From Nevskiaceae bacterium (GTDB lineage: Bacteria > Pseudomonadota > Gammaproteobacteria > Nevskiales > Nevskiaceae): DNA of 64,000 nt. The stretch covers positions 37,862 through 101,861 of the forward strand of contig SSEB01000005.1 in assembly GCA_008012115.1 (NCBI GenBank), read 5' to 3'. This document shows positions 31,131 through 39,978 of the stretch, one piece after another. A program made the translations under genes and the position numbers. Positions within the stretch are counted from its first letter, which is position 1. Each line of letters starts with the position of its first letter. The notes below the pieces were generated by a model. That model did no database searches. It saw only the letters and a program-made list of their open reading frames with translations, and had not been told where the DNA came from.

Positions 31131-32080
31131 CCGGCTTCGTGCTCGCCCACTGGGATTACGCCGAGCGCGCCGAGCGCCGCTACAAGCGCATCATTGGCGC
31201 GCTGGTGGCGCTCTACCTCGTGTTCGGCGTGATCATCCCGTTCATCAAGCTGGTCGGCCAGGAAAAGGGCGGCGGCGACGCCGGCAAGACCCGCTATGCG
31301 CAGATGGTGCAGCGCCAGGCGCCGGTAGCCAAGAAGGAAGAGGAACCCAAGCCACAGCCGGAACCGACCAAGGACACCGAGCCGCCGAAACCGCAGAAGC
31401 AGACCAAGCCGACGCCGGAGCCGCCGACGCAGCAGCAACAGGTGCAGCAGGCGCGCGCGGTGGCGCAGCGCTCCGGCCTGCTGGCCATGGCCAAGGACCT
31501 CGCCGATCTGCGCAACAGCACGCTGACGCAACTCGACAGCTCGCACGCGCTGAAGTCCAGCGAAGCCGCCGCCGGCGGCGCCGACAACGGCAGCGATGCC
31601 TCGGCCGCGTTCTCGGCCAGCGCCGGCAGCGGCAGTGGCGGCATCACCACCAGCACGCCCGGCAACGGCCAGCGCAATCCCAACGGCACCAGGCTGGACG
31701 CGCGCAAGACCACCACGGTGAAGAGCCCGGTGGGCTTCGGCCAGGATCCCTCACGACCCGGCCAGGGTGGCGACAAGCTGCTGGCCGGCCGCACGCTGGA
31801 GGAAATCCAGCTGACGTTCGACCGCAGCAAGGCGGCGTTCTACGCCATCTTCAACCGCGCGCAGCGCGAGAACGCCGGCATGGGCGCGGGCAAGATCGTG
31901 GTCAGCATCACCATCGCGCCGGACGGCTCGGTGACCGAGTGCAAGCTGGTGTCCAGTTCCTTCGGCAACCCGGAGCTGGAGAACAAGATCGTGCAGCGCG
32001 TGAAGCTGCTGAACTTCGGCGCCAAGGACGTGCCGCCGTTCACCTACCCCAACTACCCCATCAACTACCTGCCCTCGTAA
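31127..32080 (+). CDS. TonB-like protein with AgmX/PglI C-terminal domain
   Basis: 317 aa. Cytosolic N terminus, one membrane helix (~22-42), a long Pro/Lys/Glu linker (~60-120: EEEPKPQPEPTKDTEPPKPQ), a Gly/Ser-rich stretch, and a C-terminal domain (~220-317) with GKIVVSITIAPDGSVTECKL and ending in YPNYPINYLPS. That C-terminal domain is the AgmX/PglI type, found in the energised arm proteins of the Myxococcus gliding machinery and related to TonB. It would carry movement from the ExbBD motor to the TPR proteins in the periplasm. Confidence 0.85.
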   Translation: MTGFVLAHWDYAERAERRYKRIIGALVALYLVFGVIIPFIKLVGQEKGGGDAGKTRYAQMVQRQAPVAKKEEEPKPQPEPTKDTEPPKPQKQTKPTPEPPTQQQQVQQARAVAQRSGLLAMAKDLADLRNSTLTQLDSSHALKSSEAAAGGADNGSDASAAFSASAGSGSGGITTSTPGNGQRNPNGTRLDARKTTTVKSPVGFGQDPSRPGQGGDKLLAGRTLEEIQLTFDRSKAAFYAIFNRAQRENAGMGAGKIVVSITIAPDGSVTECKLVSSSFGNPELENKIVQRVKLLNFGAKDVPPFTYPNYPINYLPS

Positions 32081-32182
32081 GCGCCGGCGGCCCTCGCGGC
32101 CGCCTGCTCCGATTGCGGGTAGGCGCCTGACCGGCGCCTGCGCTAGGCTGCGCCGGTCGTCCATTTTCAAGGAAGCATGCTC

Positions 32183-32974
32183 ATGGGTTTTCTCACCGGC
32201 AAGAAAGCATTGATCACCGGCGTCGCCAGCGACCGCTCGATCGCCACCGGCATCGCCGAGGCGATGAAACGCGAGGGCGCGGAACTGGCCTTCACCTACC
32301 AGGGCGAGCGCCTCAAGGGCCGCGTCGAGGATTTCGCCGCCGAGTGTGGCAGCAAGATCGTGCTGCCGCTGGATGTCACCGTCGATGCCGAAATCGACGC
32401 CGTCTTTGCCGAGCTCAAGCAGCAATGGGGCGCGCTCGACGTGCTGATCCATTCCATCGGCTTCGCACCGCGCGAGCAGTTGCAGGGCAAGTACCTCGAT
32501 GCGGTGACGCGCGAGGGCTACCGCATCTCGCATGACATCTCGGCCTACTCCTTCGCCGCGCTGGGCAAGGCCGCCAAGCCGCTGATGACCGGCCGCAATA
32601 GCGCCATGCTCACCCTCACCTATCTGGGCGCGGTGCGCGCCGTGCCGATGTACAACGTCATGGGCCCGGCCAAGGCCAGCCTCGAAGCCAACGTCCGCTT
32701 CATGGCGGCGGAGCTGGGCGAGGAGAAGATCCGCGTCAACGGCATCTCCGCCGGCCCGATCAAGACCCTGGCCGCCGCCGGCATCACCGGCTTCCGCAGC
32801 ATGCTGTCGAAGGCGGAGAAGGCCTCGGCGCTCAAGCGCAACGTCACCATCGAAGAAGTCGGCAATGCCGCCGCCTTCCTGTGTTCGGACCTCGCCTCCG
32901 GCATCACCGGCGAGATCGTCTACGTCGATGCCGGCTACAACATGATGGGCATGAGCTTCGACGCCGACGCCTGA
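32183..32974 (+). CDS. fabI: Enoyl-[acyl-carrier-protein] reductase (NADH)
   Basis: Last step of each fatty-acid elongation cycle; target of triclosan-type inhibitors. 263 aa. SDR-like FabI features: [17 protein letters not shown] (cofactor loop), [12 protein letters not shown], and the catalytic Tyr-X6-Lys in [14 protein letters not shown]. Start at ATG 32183, with AAGGAAG eight bases upstream; an ATG 6 bases earlier sits too close to that site. It ends at a strong terminator. Confidence 0.96.
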   Translation: MGFLTGKKALITGVASDRSIATGIAEAMKREGAELAFTYQGERLKGRVEDFAAECGSKIVLPLDVTVDAEIDAVFAELKQQWGALDVLIHSIGFAPREQLQGKYLDAVTREGYRISHDISAYSFAALGKAAKPLMTGRNSAMLTLTYLGAVRAVPMYNVMGPAKASLEANVRFMAAELGEEKIRVNGISAGPIKTLAAAGITGFRSMLSKAEKASALKRNVTIEEVGNAAAFLCSDLASGITGEIVYVDAGYNMMGMSFDADA

Positions 32975-32990
32975 GCCTCGGCATTAAAAT

Positions 32991-33018
32991 AAAAGCCGCC
33001 GGCACCGGCGGCTTTTTT
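32991..33018. terminator. Bidirectional terminator between fabI and the MAPEG gene
   Basis: GCCGCCGG/CCGGCGGC stem with a CA loop, A4 on the left and T6 on the right. It serves fabI on the + strand and, more weakly, the convergent MAPEG gene. Confidence 0.9.
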
Positions 33019-33029
33019 GTGGACCGCGG

Positions 33030-33449
33030 TTACAGCGCAGCGCGAGCCGCATCGACGATCAGCGCAATCAGCACCAGCGACGACAGCGAGAACACGGCGA
33101 AGCGCACCTCGATCTTGTTCCAGGTGGCCTGCACGAAACTGTGCACCACGCGCAGCGCGACATAGGTCCAGGCCAGCGCCAGGTTCGCGCCGCCGCCCTG
33201 CTCGAGCAGCGCCAGCGTCAGCGCCACCGCGTAGAACAGCGTCGGTTGCTCCATCAGGTGGTTGTAGTTGTCGGCCTTCCAGCGCACCGTCGCCGGCAGC
33301 GTGTTCATCTGCTCGCCGCGCGGCGCATGGGGATCGAGCCGCATCCGCGCACGGCTGATCGCGGGAATGCGCGTGGCATACATCCACGCCCACATGATCA
33401 TCGACCAGGCGGTCAGCGCCACCACGGGCGCAAGAATCGGACTGTGCAT
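33030..33449 (-). CDS. MAPEG-family membrane protein
   Basis: 139 aa with four hydrophobic helices. MAPEG (glutathione/eicosanoid-related) features: RGEQMNTLPATVRWKADNYNHLMEQPTLFYAVALTLAL, where the E/N-H-L-M-E pattern binds glutathione in characterised members, and a C-terminal AWTYVALRVVHSFVQATWN. GGGAGAA precedes the ATG at 33449. The substrate is unknown. Repeat copy 6 lies upstream. Confidence 0.85.
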   Translation of the reverse strand: MHSPILAPVVALTAWSMIMWAWMYATRIPAISRARMRLDPHAPRGEQMNTLPATVRWKADNYNHLMEQPTLFYAVALTLALLEQGGGANLALAWTYVALRVVHSFVQATWNKIEVRFAVFSLSSLVLIALIVDAARAAL

Positions 33450-33585
33450 ATTGTTCTCCCTGAGTGTGTGGCGCCGGTGTCGGATATTCGAGATCGCGCC
33501 GGCATGGGAGTCTAGGTCGCCGCCGGCACCGCCACCAATCGGCGGCGTATGGCGCCGCCGGGTCTGCGCAAGCGTCGCAAAACCC

Positions 33586-33699
33586 GCCACCCGCTGTTCC
33601 CCGCCAGCCGCCACAGATTGTTAATAATGATTGATCAATTAGTTATTCGATCAATTATTTATAACAACTTCCCCAGGGCAATCGCATCGAGCGGGTGGC
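33586..33699 (+). repeat. 114-bp AT-core palindromic element, copy 6
   Basis: The cleanest copy with copy 1: both ends are perfect (GCCACCCGCT 33586-33595, AGCGGGTGGC 33690-33699), arms 22 bp, core 33618-33667. The core palindrome is deep: ATTGAT pairs with ATCAAT at the exact mirror positions, as do TTGTTA and TAACAA-type ends. It lies between two minus-strand genes yet has the same orientation as the other copies. Confidence 0.94.
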
Positions 33700-33726
33700 G
33701 CTTGAAAAGGCCTGCGCCAGCGAGGC

Positions 33727-34968
33727 TCAGGCCTTCAGCACATCCTCGCCTTCCAGCCGCGCCACCACCACGGCGCCGCAGGAATCGCCGAATACGTTGA
33801 CGGCCGTGCGGCACATGTCGAGGATGCGGTCCACCGCGAGGATCACGCCGAGGCCTTCCAGCGGCAGGCCGATGGCGCCGAGAATCACGCTGATCGCCAC
33901 CAGGCTGGCCGAGGGAATCCCGGCCACGCCCATCGACGTCACCAGCGCCATCAGCACGATCAGGAACTGCGTGGTCAGGCTCAGGTCCAGCCCGTAGGCC
34001 TGCGCCATAAACATCGCCACCGCGCACTCGTAGAGCGCGCTGCCATCGAGATTGATCGCGGCGCCCAGCGGCAGCACGAAGCTGGTCACGCGCGGCGACA
34101 CGCCGGCGCGGTTCTGGATGCAGTCCAGCGTCACCGGCAACGTCGCCGCCGAGGAGCTGCTGGAGAACGCGGTCAGCAGTGCCGGCGTCATCGCCTTGAA
34201 ATGCCGCCACGGCGACACGCCGCCGATCAGGCGCAGCGTCAGCGGCAGGATCACGAACAGGTGAGTCGCCAGGCCCGCCAGCACGGCGATGAAGAACAGC
34301 GCCAGCGGGCGGATGGCGTCGAGGCCGGTCAGCGCGACGGTCTTGGCCACCAGGCCGAACACGCCATAGGGCGCGAATTTCATCACCAGCCCGGTGATGC
34401 CCAGCATCACCTGCTGAAAGCCGCGCCAGAAATCGCGCTGCGCCGAGGCCAGCGGCTCCGGCAGGCGCGTGCAGAAATAACCGAAGGCCAGCGAGAACAG
34501 GATCAGGCCGAGGATGTCGCCCTTGGCGGCGGACTCGATCAGGTTGGGCGGCACCATGCGCGTGAACACGCCGACGATGTCGCCGGCATCGTGATGGCCG
34601 ATCTTTTCCATCACCTCGCCGGCCGCGGAGGTCAGGCCGAGCCGCGCGCCCGCCGGCACGCCGTCGATGATGCCGGGACGGATCAGGTTGATGGCCAGCA
34701 GTCCCGTGACCACGGCCAGCAGGCAGGTGACGGTGTAGTAGCCGATGGCCTTGAGGCCCATGCGCGACAGCGCGCTGGGATCGCTGAGGCCGAACAGGGC
34801 CTGGATCAGCGACGACACGATCAACGGCACCACCAGCATCTTCAGTGCGTTGAGAAACAGCGTGCCGGCGAAGGCGCCGGCACGGATCAGGGCGCTGTCC
34901 GGCGTGGACAGCGCCCCGGCGGCAGCCGCTAGCGCCAGGGCGATAGCGATCTGCCAGTGCAGTTTCAT
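33727..34968 (-). CDS. Dicarboxylate/amino acid:cation symporter (DAACS family)
   Basis: 413-aa transporter of the GltP/DctA family, importing C4-dicarboxylates or acidic amino acids with H+ or Na+. Eight hydrophobic segments and two reentrant loops fit the family; the HP1 serine-rich motif reads [14 protein letters not shown] and the substrate site contains [15 protein letters not shown] and [19 protein letters not shown]. It is followed on the same strand 8 bp after the ppiD stop, so they may be one transcript. Substrate cannot be fixed from sequence. Confidence 0.9.
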   Translation of the reverse strand: MKLHWQIAIALALAAAAGALSTPDSALIRAGAFAGTLFLNALKMLVVPLIVSSLIQALFGLSDPSALSRMGLKAIGYYTVTCLLAVVTGLLAINLIRPGIIDGVPAGARLGLTSAAGEVMEKIGHHDAGDIVGVFTRMVPPNLIESAAKGDILGLILFSLAFGYFCTRLPEPLASAQRDFWRGFQQVMLGITGLVMKFAPYGVFGLVAKTVALTGLDAIRPLALFFIAVLAGLATHLFVILPLTLRLIGGVSPWRHFKAMTPALLTAFSSSSSAATLPVTLDCIQNRAGVSPRVTSFVLPLGAAINLDGSALYECAVAMFMAQAYGLDLSLTTQFLIVLMALVTSMGVAGIPSASLVAISVILGAIGLPLEGLGVILAVDRILDMCRTAVNVFGDSCGAVVVARLEGEDVLKA

Positions 34969-34975
34969 GCCGGCC

Positions 34976-36910
34976 TCAGGACTCGGGCGTCGGCGCCGCG
35001 TCGCTCACCGGCGGATTGACCACCTTGACCTTGACGCGCTGCTCGATGGACTTGCGGTAGCCGGCAAATTCGCCGCCGGCGACGACGTCGCGCAACTGCG
35101 TCTTCTGGCGGTCGACGTCGGGCGCAACGCCGGCCGGCAGTTCCGTATCCTTGACCTGGGCCAGCACCACCACCGCGACGCTGCCATTGGGCAGCGCGAT
35201 GTCGGCGGCGCTGACATCGCCGGTTTTGGGCCGCGGCAGGCGGAACAGCTCGGCCAGCACGGTCTTGTCCTCGGTGGCATTGTCGCGGCGGACGAGGCCG
35301 GCGGCCTTGAGCGTGACGCCGCGGGCGGCGGCCAGCTCGGCCAGCGGACGCCCGGCGCGGGCGGCGGCGGCCATCTGCTGCGCCTCGGTCTGCGCCTTGG
35401 CGCGGGCGGCATCGGCCTTGAGGTCGGCGCGCACCTGCTCGATCACCTCGTTGAGCGCCTTCTGGCGCGGCGCTTCGTACTCGGCCTTGCGGATCACCAC
35501 CACCTTGTCGGCAGCCAGCGCGATCGGCTTGCTGTTGTCGCCGTCGCCCACCACTTCCTTGGAGAACGCCGCCTGCTTGACCGCGTCATTGGCGCCAATG
35601 CCGGGGCCACCGGCGCGGGTCAGCCAGTCGGTGGTCTGCACCGGCAGGTTCAGCGCCTTGGTCACCGCCTCCAGCGAGGCCGGATTTTCAAAGGCGAGCT
35701 GCTCCAGCTTCTCCGAAGCCTCCTGGAAGCGCTTCTGGTTTTCGCGATTGCGGTAAAGCTCGGTCAGCTCGGCCTGCACGTCGGCATCCTCGAAGGCACG
35801 GACCTTGACCGGCTTCAGCTCGTCGAGGCGGATCAGGTGCCAGCCGAACTCGGTCTCGACCGGCCCGGCGATCTCGCCGGCCTTGGCCAGGCCGAACAGC
35901 GGCTTCTCGAACTTCTCCGGCATCTGGCCGCGCTTGAGCCAGCCCAGGTCGCCGCCCTGCGCCTTGGAGCCGGTGTCGTCGGACTCGGTCTTGGCCAGGG
36001 CCGCGAAATCGGCGCCGCCCTTGAGCTTGGCCAGCAGGTCCTCGGCCTTCTTGCGCGAGGCGGCCTTGTCGGCGCCGAAATTGATCAGGATGTGGCGCGC
36101 CTTGCGCTCCTCGGCAGTGGTGAAGCGCGCGTCCTTCTCGGCGTTGTAGATGACCTGCAGCACGTCCTTGGACGGCGCTTCGGCCTTGGGCAGGCTGTCG
36201 GCCGACAGCTCGACGTAGGCCAGCTTGATGCGCTCCGGCGCCATGTACTTGGATTTGTCGGTCTCGTAGCGCGACTTGACCTGCTCGTCGGTGATCTCCA
36301 CCTGCGCGGCGTAGCGGGCCGGATCGAACACCGCGTAGCTCAGCTCGCGCTGCTGGTTGTCGAGGCGATAGGCCAGCGCCACATCGGGCTGCGTCACGAA
36401 CGCGCTGTCGATCACCGCTTCGCGGATCTGGTCGATCTCCAGCGAGTCACGCAGCTGCGCCTCGAAGCGCTCGGGCGTCAGGCCCTTGCTGGCCAGCGCC
36501 GCCTTGTAGGCGTCGGCCGAGAACTGCCCCTTCTCCTGGAAGGCGGGAATGCCGCTGATCGCCTTGAACAGCACCGCGTCGTTGGCGCGGTAGCCGGACT
36601 TGCGCACGAACTGGCGCAGCATCGCCTCCTGCGTCATGTCGTCCAGCACCGCCTGGCGGAAGCGGTTCTGGTCGAACTGGTCGGCGCGGAAGCGCTCACC
36701 CATCATCGCCTGGAACTGCTGGTAGCGCTGTTCGTAGGCGTTGCGGAACTGCGACTGGGTGATTTCCTGGTCGCCGACCTTGACCACCACCGGATCGCCG
36801 CCGCCGGTGCGGAACGACTCGATCCCCCAGAACGCGAAGGGAATGACGATCAGGCCCACCACGAACCACACGATCCAGCCAGTCAGTTTGTCGCGTATCG
36901 ATTGCAGCAT
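34976..36910 (-). CDS. ppiD: Periplasmic chaperone / peptidyl-prolyl isomerase PpiD
   Basis: 644 aa anchored in the inner membrane by one helix (WIVWFVVGLIVIPFAFWG, residues ~12-30) with the rest in the periplasm. A SurA-like N-terminal chaperone region follows (~35-230). One parvulin domain covers ~255-350 (ARHILINFGADKA; FGWHLIRLDEL). PpiD binds at the Sec translocon exit. In many gammaproteobacteria it follows hupB; here it faces away from the bcs genes and no hupB is present, but an orphan terminator lies just upstream. Confidence 0.93.
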   Translation of the reverse strand: MLQSIRDKLTGWIVWFVVGLIVIPFAFWGIESFRTGGGDPVVVKVGDQEITQSQFRNAYEQRYQQFQAMMGERFRADQFDQNRFRQAVLDDMTQEAMLRQFVRKSGYRANDAVLFKAISGIPAFQEKGQFSADAYKAALASKGLTPERFEAQLRDSLEIDQIREAVIDSAFVTQPDVALAYRLDNQQRELSYAVFDPARYAAQVEITDEQVKSRYETDKSKYMAPERIKLAYVELSADSLPKAEAPSKDVLQVIYNAEKDARFTTAEERKARHILINFGADKAASRKKAEDLLAKLKGGADFAALAKTESDDTGSKAQGGDLGWLKRGQMPEKFEKPLFGLAKAGEIAGPVETEFGWHLIRLDELKPVKVRAFEDADVQAELTELYRNRENQKRFQEASEKLEQLAFENPASLEAVTKALNLPVQTTDWLTRAGGPGIGANDAVKQAAFSKEVVGDGDNSKPIALAADKVVVIRKAEYEAPRQKALNEVIEQVRADLKADAARAKAQTEAQQMAAAARAGRPLAELAAARGVTLKAAGLVRRDNATEDKTVLAELFRLPRPKTGDVSAADIALPNGSVAVVVLAQVKDTELPAGVAPDVDRQKTQLRDVVAGGEFAGYRKSIEQRVKVKVVNPPVSDAAPTPES

Positions 36911-36950
36911 GCGTTCCTCGCAGAACCCTTGAACATCGGAATGTCGGTAA

Positions 36951-36974
36951 TAAAAAAACCCGGTTGGACCGGGT
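36951..36974 (-). terminator. Orphan minus-strand terminator upstream of ppiD
   Basis: ACCCGGT/ACCGGGT stem with a three-base loop, then seven Ts in the minus direction. No minus-strand gene lies upstream within this window region. A second hairpin, GGCGTAAGGC/GCCTTACGCC (36987-37016), sits beside it. They may end a small minus-strand RNA or be relics of a lost gene. Confidence 0.6.
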
Positions 36975-37104
36975 GCTCGCCTAGGCGGCGTAAGGCTTCG
37001 GCAAGCGCCTTACGCCCGGATCGCGCGATTATAGCGGTTCGGCGGCGCGTGAAGACATGGGCGAAACCACTCGCGGACGCCACGCCGTTAGGTATGATTC
37101 CCGC

Positions 37105-37299
37105 ATGATCTCTCCGTCCCAGCTCGGCACCGACGTCGAGCGCCTGATGGCACATCTCGGCGACGTCACGATGCCGTATACCGATATCCAGGGCCGCGAG
37201 GCCGGGAGGCTGGCCTTGCTGCAATGGCCCCTGCTGGCGCGGCTGAGAATGCACGAGACCGGGGAGCGCGACGCCCCTGCACCGGAGAACGGCGCGTGA
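37105..37299 (+). CDS. bcsR: Cellulose biosynthesis protein BcsR
   Basis: 64-aa cytosolic regulator (YhjR type) that acts with BcsQ in assembly of the synthase. The second half matches the family pattern MPYTDIQGREAGRLALLQWP followed by LLARL, equivalent to E. coli DYADISQREQLAAALKRWPL. Start chosen at ATG 37105. Its stop codon overlaps the GTG start of bcsE, so it heads the operon bcsR-E-F-Q-A-G. Confidence 0.85.
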   Translation: MISPSQLGTDVERLMAHLGDVTMPYTDIQGREAGRLALLQWPLLARLRMHETGERDAPAPENGA

Positions 37300-39023
37300 A
37301 GCCGCGGCAGCGCGTGCCCCGCTACGGCCTCGGCATCGCCGGTCTCGCCGCCTCGGCCCGCGACATGCTGCCCGGCCGTCTCTACGCCATGGTGGCGCCC
37401 AGCGCGCGCGCCGACGGCGAGGACGGCAGCGACGGCATGCTCGGCATCCCGCTGGCCTGCCTCGCCGCCACGGTCGCCGGCGCCCTGCGTGGCGATGGCC
37501 GCGTGGCCGCGGTGCTGCATTCCGCACCCGCCGATTTTCTCGCCCGCCTGGGCAGCCACGGCATCGACGCCGGCCGTTGCCTGGCCGATGGCCGCCTGGT
37601 CGTCCTGCGCCAGACCGGCGATTACGCTGCCCACCTCGCGCATCACGGCGCGCAGCGCTTTCTCGACGAACTCGACTATCTCGGCGTCCGCCGCCACAGC
37701 CTGGTGGTGGTCGAGCGCGCCGAACGCCTGTTCAGCGCCGGCGACGGTCGTGAGGCCGTCGAGCAGGCGCAGCGCTACCAGCACTGGTTTGCCGAAGCGG
37801 GCGCGACCGGCCTGCTGCTGTTCCAGCCCTCGCCTCGTGGCGGCGCGGCGCTGCGCGCGCTGGACGACTGCTGCGCCGGTCTGGCCTCCTTCCGCGCCGA
37901 AGGCCCGCGCTTCCTCTGGCAGGTGCGCTACTGGCTGTCGCCTCTGGGCAGCATCAGCCAGCGCGAATACGGGCTGGGCTTTGACACCCATGGCACGCCG
38001 CTGATCGCCGACGGGTCCGAAATCGAGAGCCTGCAGGCGCACATCCAGCAGGCGCCGGACCAGGATCGCGTCATCGCCACCCGCGCGGTGGTCGACGGCG
38101 AACAGGGCGTGCCGGCGCACTGGCGCATCGTCGACGATCTGGGCGGCCTGCTCGAATCCGCCGAAGGCGCCATCGCCGCCACCTGCGTGATCGACTTTCA
38201 CGGCGGCGACCAGCTGCGCGTGCTGGCGCGCGCCGTGCACTACCTGCGCCGCAGTTGCGGCCGCGGTCTGCGCATCGTCGTGCGCGAGCGCCGCCTGCGC
38301 CTTCGTTACAACGACGAACTGCTGCTGCTGCGCCTGGGCGCCAACAGCGTGGTCTACGCCGAGGTCGGCTTCTCGCGCTTCCTGTCGCTGGTCGAGGCCC
38401 TGCACGGACAGGCCTACAGCGGCAGCGTACCGGACGATTTCGAGAGCGCGGTACAGGCGGCGCTGCCGCCGCCGCACAGCGGCTACCTGACGCCGATCGC
38501 CTTCTGCGAGATGGTGCGCGAGTGCATGGCGCAGAGCGCGCATATCGGCGTCGAGAGCACCCTGGTCTGCCTCTACCTGACATCGGAAACCGCGCATCTC
38601 GATGCGCTGCGCGCCTGCCGCGTCAAGCGGCCGGGCGACCTGTTCACCGCCGACGGCCGCAGTGTCTGGCTGTTCCTCTACGCCTGCCGCGAGCCGGATG
38701 CCGACACCACGCTGGATCGCGTGTTCGGCGATGCGCTGGTGCAGATGTTCGAGGGTCACACGCGCTTTTTCGCGCCCATCGACATCCTCGGCGCCATCGA
38801 CGGACTCGAACGCAGCCTCTACGACGCGCCGGCGGCCGACTACAGCGCCCAGCTTGCCGAGGCCACCGACGCGCGTGCGACCGCCCCGATAGCCACCGAA
38901 CCGGCACCGGCGCATGCGGCACCGACGCTGGCGCTGATCCGGCATCCGCTGGACGCGACGCCCGCTCACGAAATCCGGGCGTCGCGACAGCCGCTGCCGC
39001 TGACGTCGGAGCACGCGCGATGA
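37296..39023 (+). CDS. bcsE: c-di-GMP-binding cellulose regulator BcsE
   Basis: 575 aa. BcsE needs two domains here: an N-terminal degenerate ATPase/REC-like region (to ~400) and the C-terminal GIL domain, whose RxxD c-di-GMP motif is visible as RPGDLF near residue 447 (after ALRACRVK). It boosts cellulose secretion by delivering c-di-GMP to the synthase. Start is the GTG at 37296 (GTGA overlap with bcsR). In E. coli bcsE starts a separate divergent operon; here it sits inside the synthase operon. Confidence 0.88.
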   Translation: MKPRQRVPRYGLGIAGLAASARDMLPGRLYAMVAPSARADGEDGSDGMLGIPLACLAATVAGALRGDGRVAAVLHSAPADFLARLGSHGIDAGRCLADGRLVVLRQTGDYAAHLAHHGAQRFLDELDYLGVRRHSLVVVERAERLFSAGDGREAVEQAQRYQHWFAEAGATGLLLFQPSPRGGAALRALDDCCAGLASFRAEGPRFLWQVRYWLSPLGSISQREYGLGFDTHGTPLIADGSEIESLQAHIQQAPDQDRVIATRAVVDGEQGVPAHWRIVDDLGGLLESAEGAIAATCVIDFHGGDQLRVLARAVHYLRRSCGRGLRIVVRERRLRLRYNDELLLLRLGANSVVYAEVGFSRFLSLVEALHGQAYSGSVPDDFESAVQAALPPPHSGYLTPIAFCEMVRECMAQSAHIGVESTLVCLYLTSETAHLDALRACRVKRPGDLFTADGRSVWLFLYACREPDADTTLDRVFGDALVQMFEGHTRFFAPIDILGAIDGLERSLYDAPAADYSAQLAEATDARATAPIATEPAPAHAAPTLALIRHPLDATPAHEIRASRQPLPLTSEHAR

Positions 39024-39217
39024 GCCAGGTCCTGCTCAGTCTCAGCGCCATCCTGCCGCTGCTCGCCGGCCTGGTGCTGTCACTGCCGCTGTTCCTGCTG
39101 TTGCGGCGGCTGTGGCGCACCCGCAGCCTGCGCATCCGCCTGCGTCGCATCGGCCTGCTGAACCGCCACTGGCAGCCGGTATTCCTAGAACGCTACGACC
39201 CCAGGGACGGTCACTGA
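39020..39217 (+). CDS. bcsF: Small membrane protein BcsF
   Basis: 65 aa with a single membrane helix (~10-30, PLLAGLVLSLPLFLLLRRLW) and a basic cytosolic tail (RTRSLRIRLRRIGLL). BcsF couples BcsE to the membrane and to BcsG. ATGA overlap with bcsE; three bases before the bcsQ start. Confidence 0.85.
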   Translation: MSQVLLSLSAILPLLAGLVLSLPLFLLLRRLWRTRSLRIRLRRIGLLNRHWQPVFLERYDPRDGH

Positions 39218-39219
39218 CC

Positions 39220-39978
39220 ATGTTCAAGGTAGCGCTCATCTCGGCCAACGGCGGCGTCGGCAAAACCGCGATCACCGCGCACCTCGCCTGCACGCTGGCG
39301 CGCCGCGACCATGCCGTGCTGGCGGTCGATTTCGATCCCAACAACCTGCTCGGCCTGCATCTCGGGCTGGCGCCGCGAGAGCGCGACGGCCTCGCGCTGC
39401 GCACGGTGAGCAACGACCACTGGCAGGACGCGGCGTTCAGCAGCGACGACGGCGTGCACTTCCTGCCCTTCGGGGATCTGGACGAGGCGCAGCGCGCCGA
39501 CTTCGGCGCACGCCTCGGCAGAAATCCGGACTGGCTGCTACAGCATCTCGATGACATTGCGCTGCCGTCGCCGGCCATTGCGCTGATCGACACGCCGCGC
39601 CTGCCGTCGCTGTATTCGCAGCAGGCGGTGCGCGCGGCGGACCTGGTCATCGTCGTGGTCGCCGCCGACGCCAGCTGCTACGCCAAGTTGCCGGCGGCGC
39701 GCAACAAGGTGACGCTGGCCGGCAAAGCCGACGCGACCTATTACGTCGTCAACTTCGCCGATGCGGCGCGGCGCCTGCACAACGACATCATCGCGGTGAT
39801 GCGCCTGGACCTGGGCAACCGCCTGCTGCCGTACTACATCCACCATGACGAGGCGGTGCCGGAATCGCTGGCCAGCAACCGCAGCCTCGCCGGCTATGCG
39901 CCGCACAGCCAGGCCGCGCACGATCTGCAGGGACTGGCGACATGGCTGCTGGCGCGAGCCGCGGAGCACCCGGCATGA
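39220..39978 (+). CDS. bcsQ: Cellulose synthesis ATPase BcsQ
   Basis: 252-aa ParA/MinD-type ATPase that positions and assembles the cellulose export machine. The deviant Walker A is SANGGVGKTAITAHLA (residues ~7-22); Walker B-like DFDPNN (~44-49) and LIDTPRLPS follow. It overlaps bcsA by 4 bp, so BcsQ and BcsA are made in step. Confidence 0.92.
   Translation: MFKVALISANGGVGKTAITAHLACTLARRDHAVLAVDFDPNNLLGLHLGLAPRERDGLALRTVSNDHWQDAAFSSDDGVHFLPFGDLDEAQRADFGARLGRNPDWLLQHLDDIALPSPAIALIDTPRLPSLYSQQAVRAADLVIVVVAADASCYAKLPAARNKVTLAGKADATYYVVNFADAARRLHNDIIAVMRLDLGNRLLPYYIHHDEAVPESLASNRSLAGYAPHSQAAHDLQGLATWLLARAAEHPA

Noticed and set aside
36980..37020. tRNA-like folding near the ppiD upstream hairpins
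   Set aside because: Only two simple stems; no cloverleaf, anticodon arm or CCA-type end.
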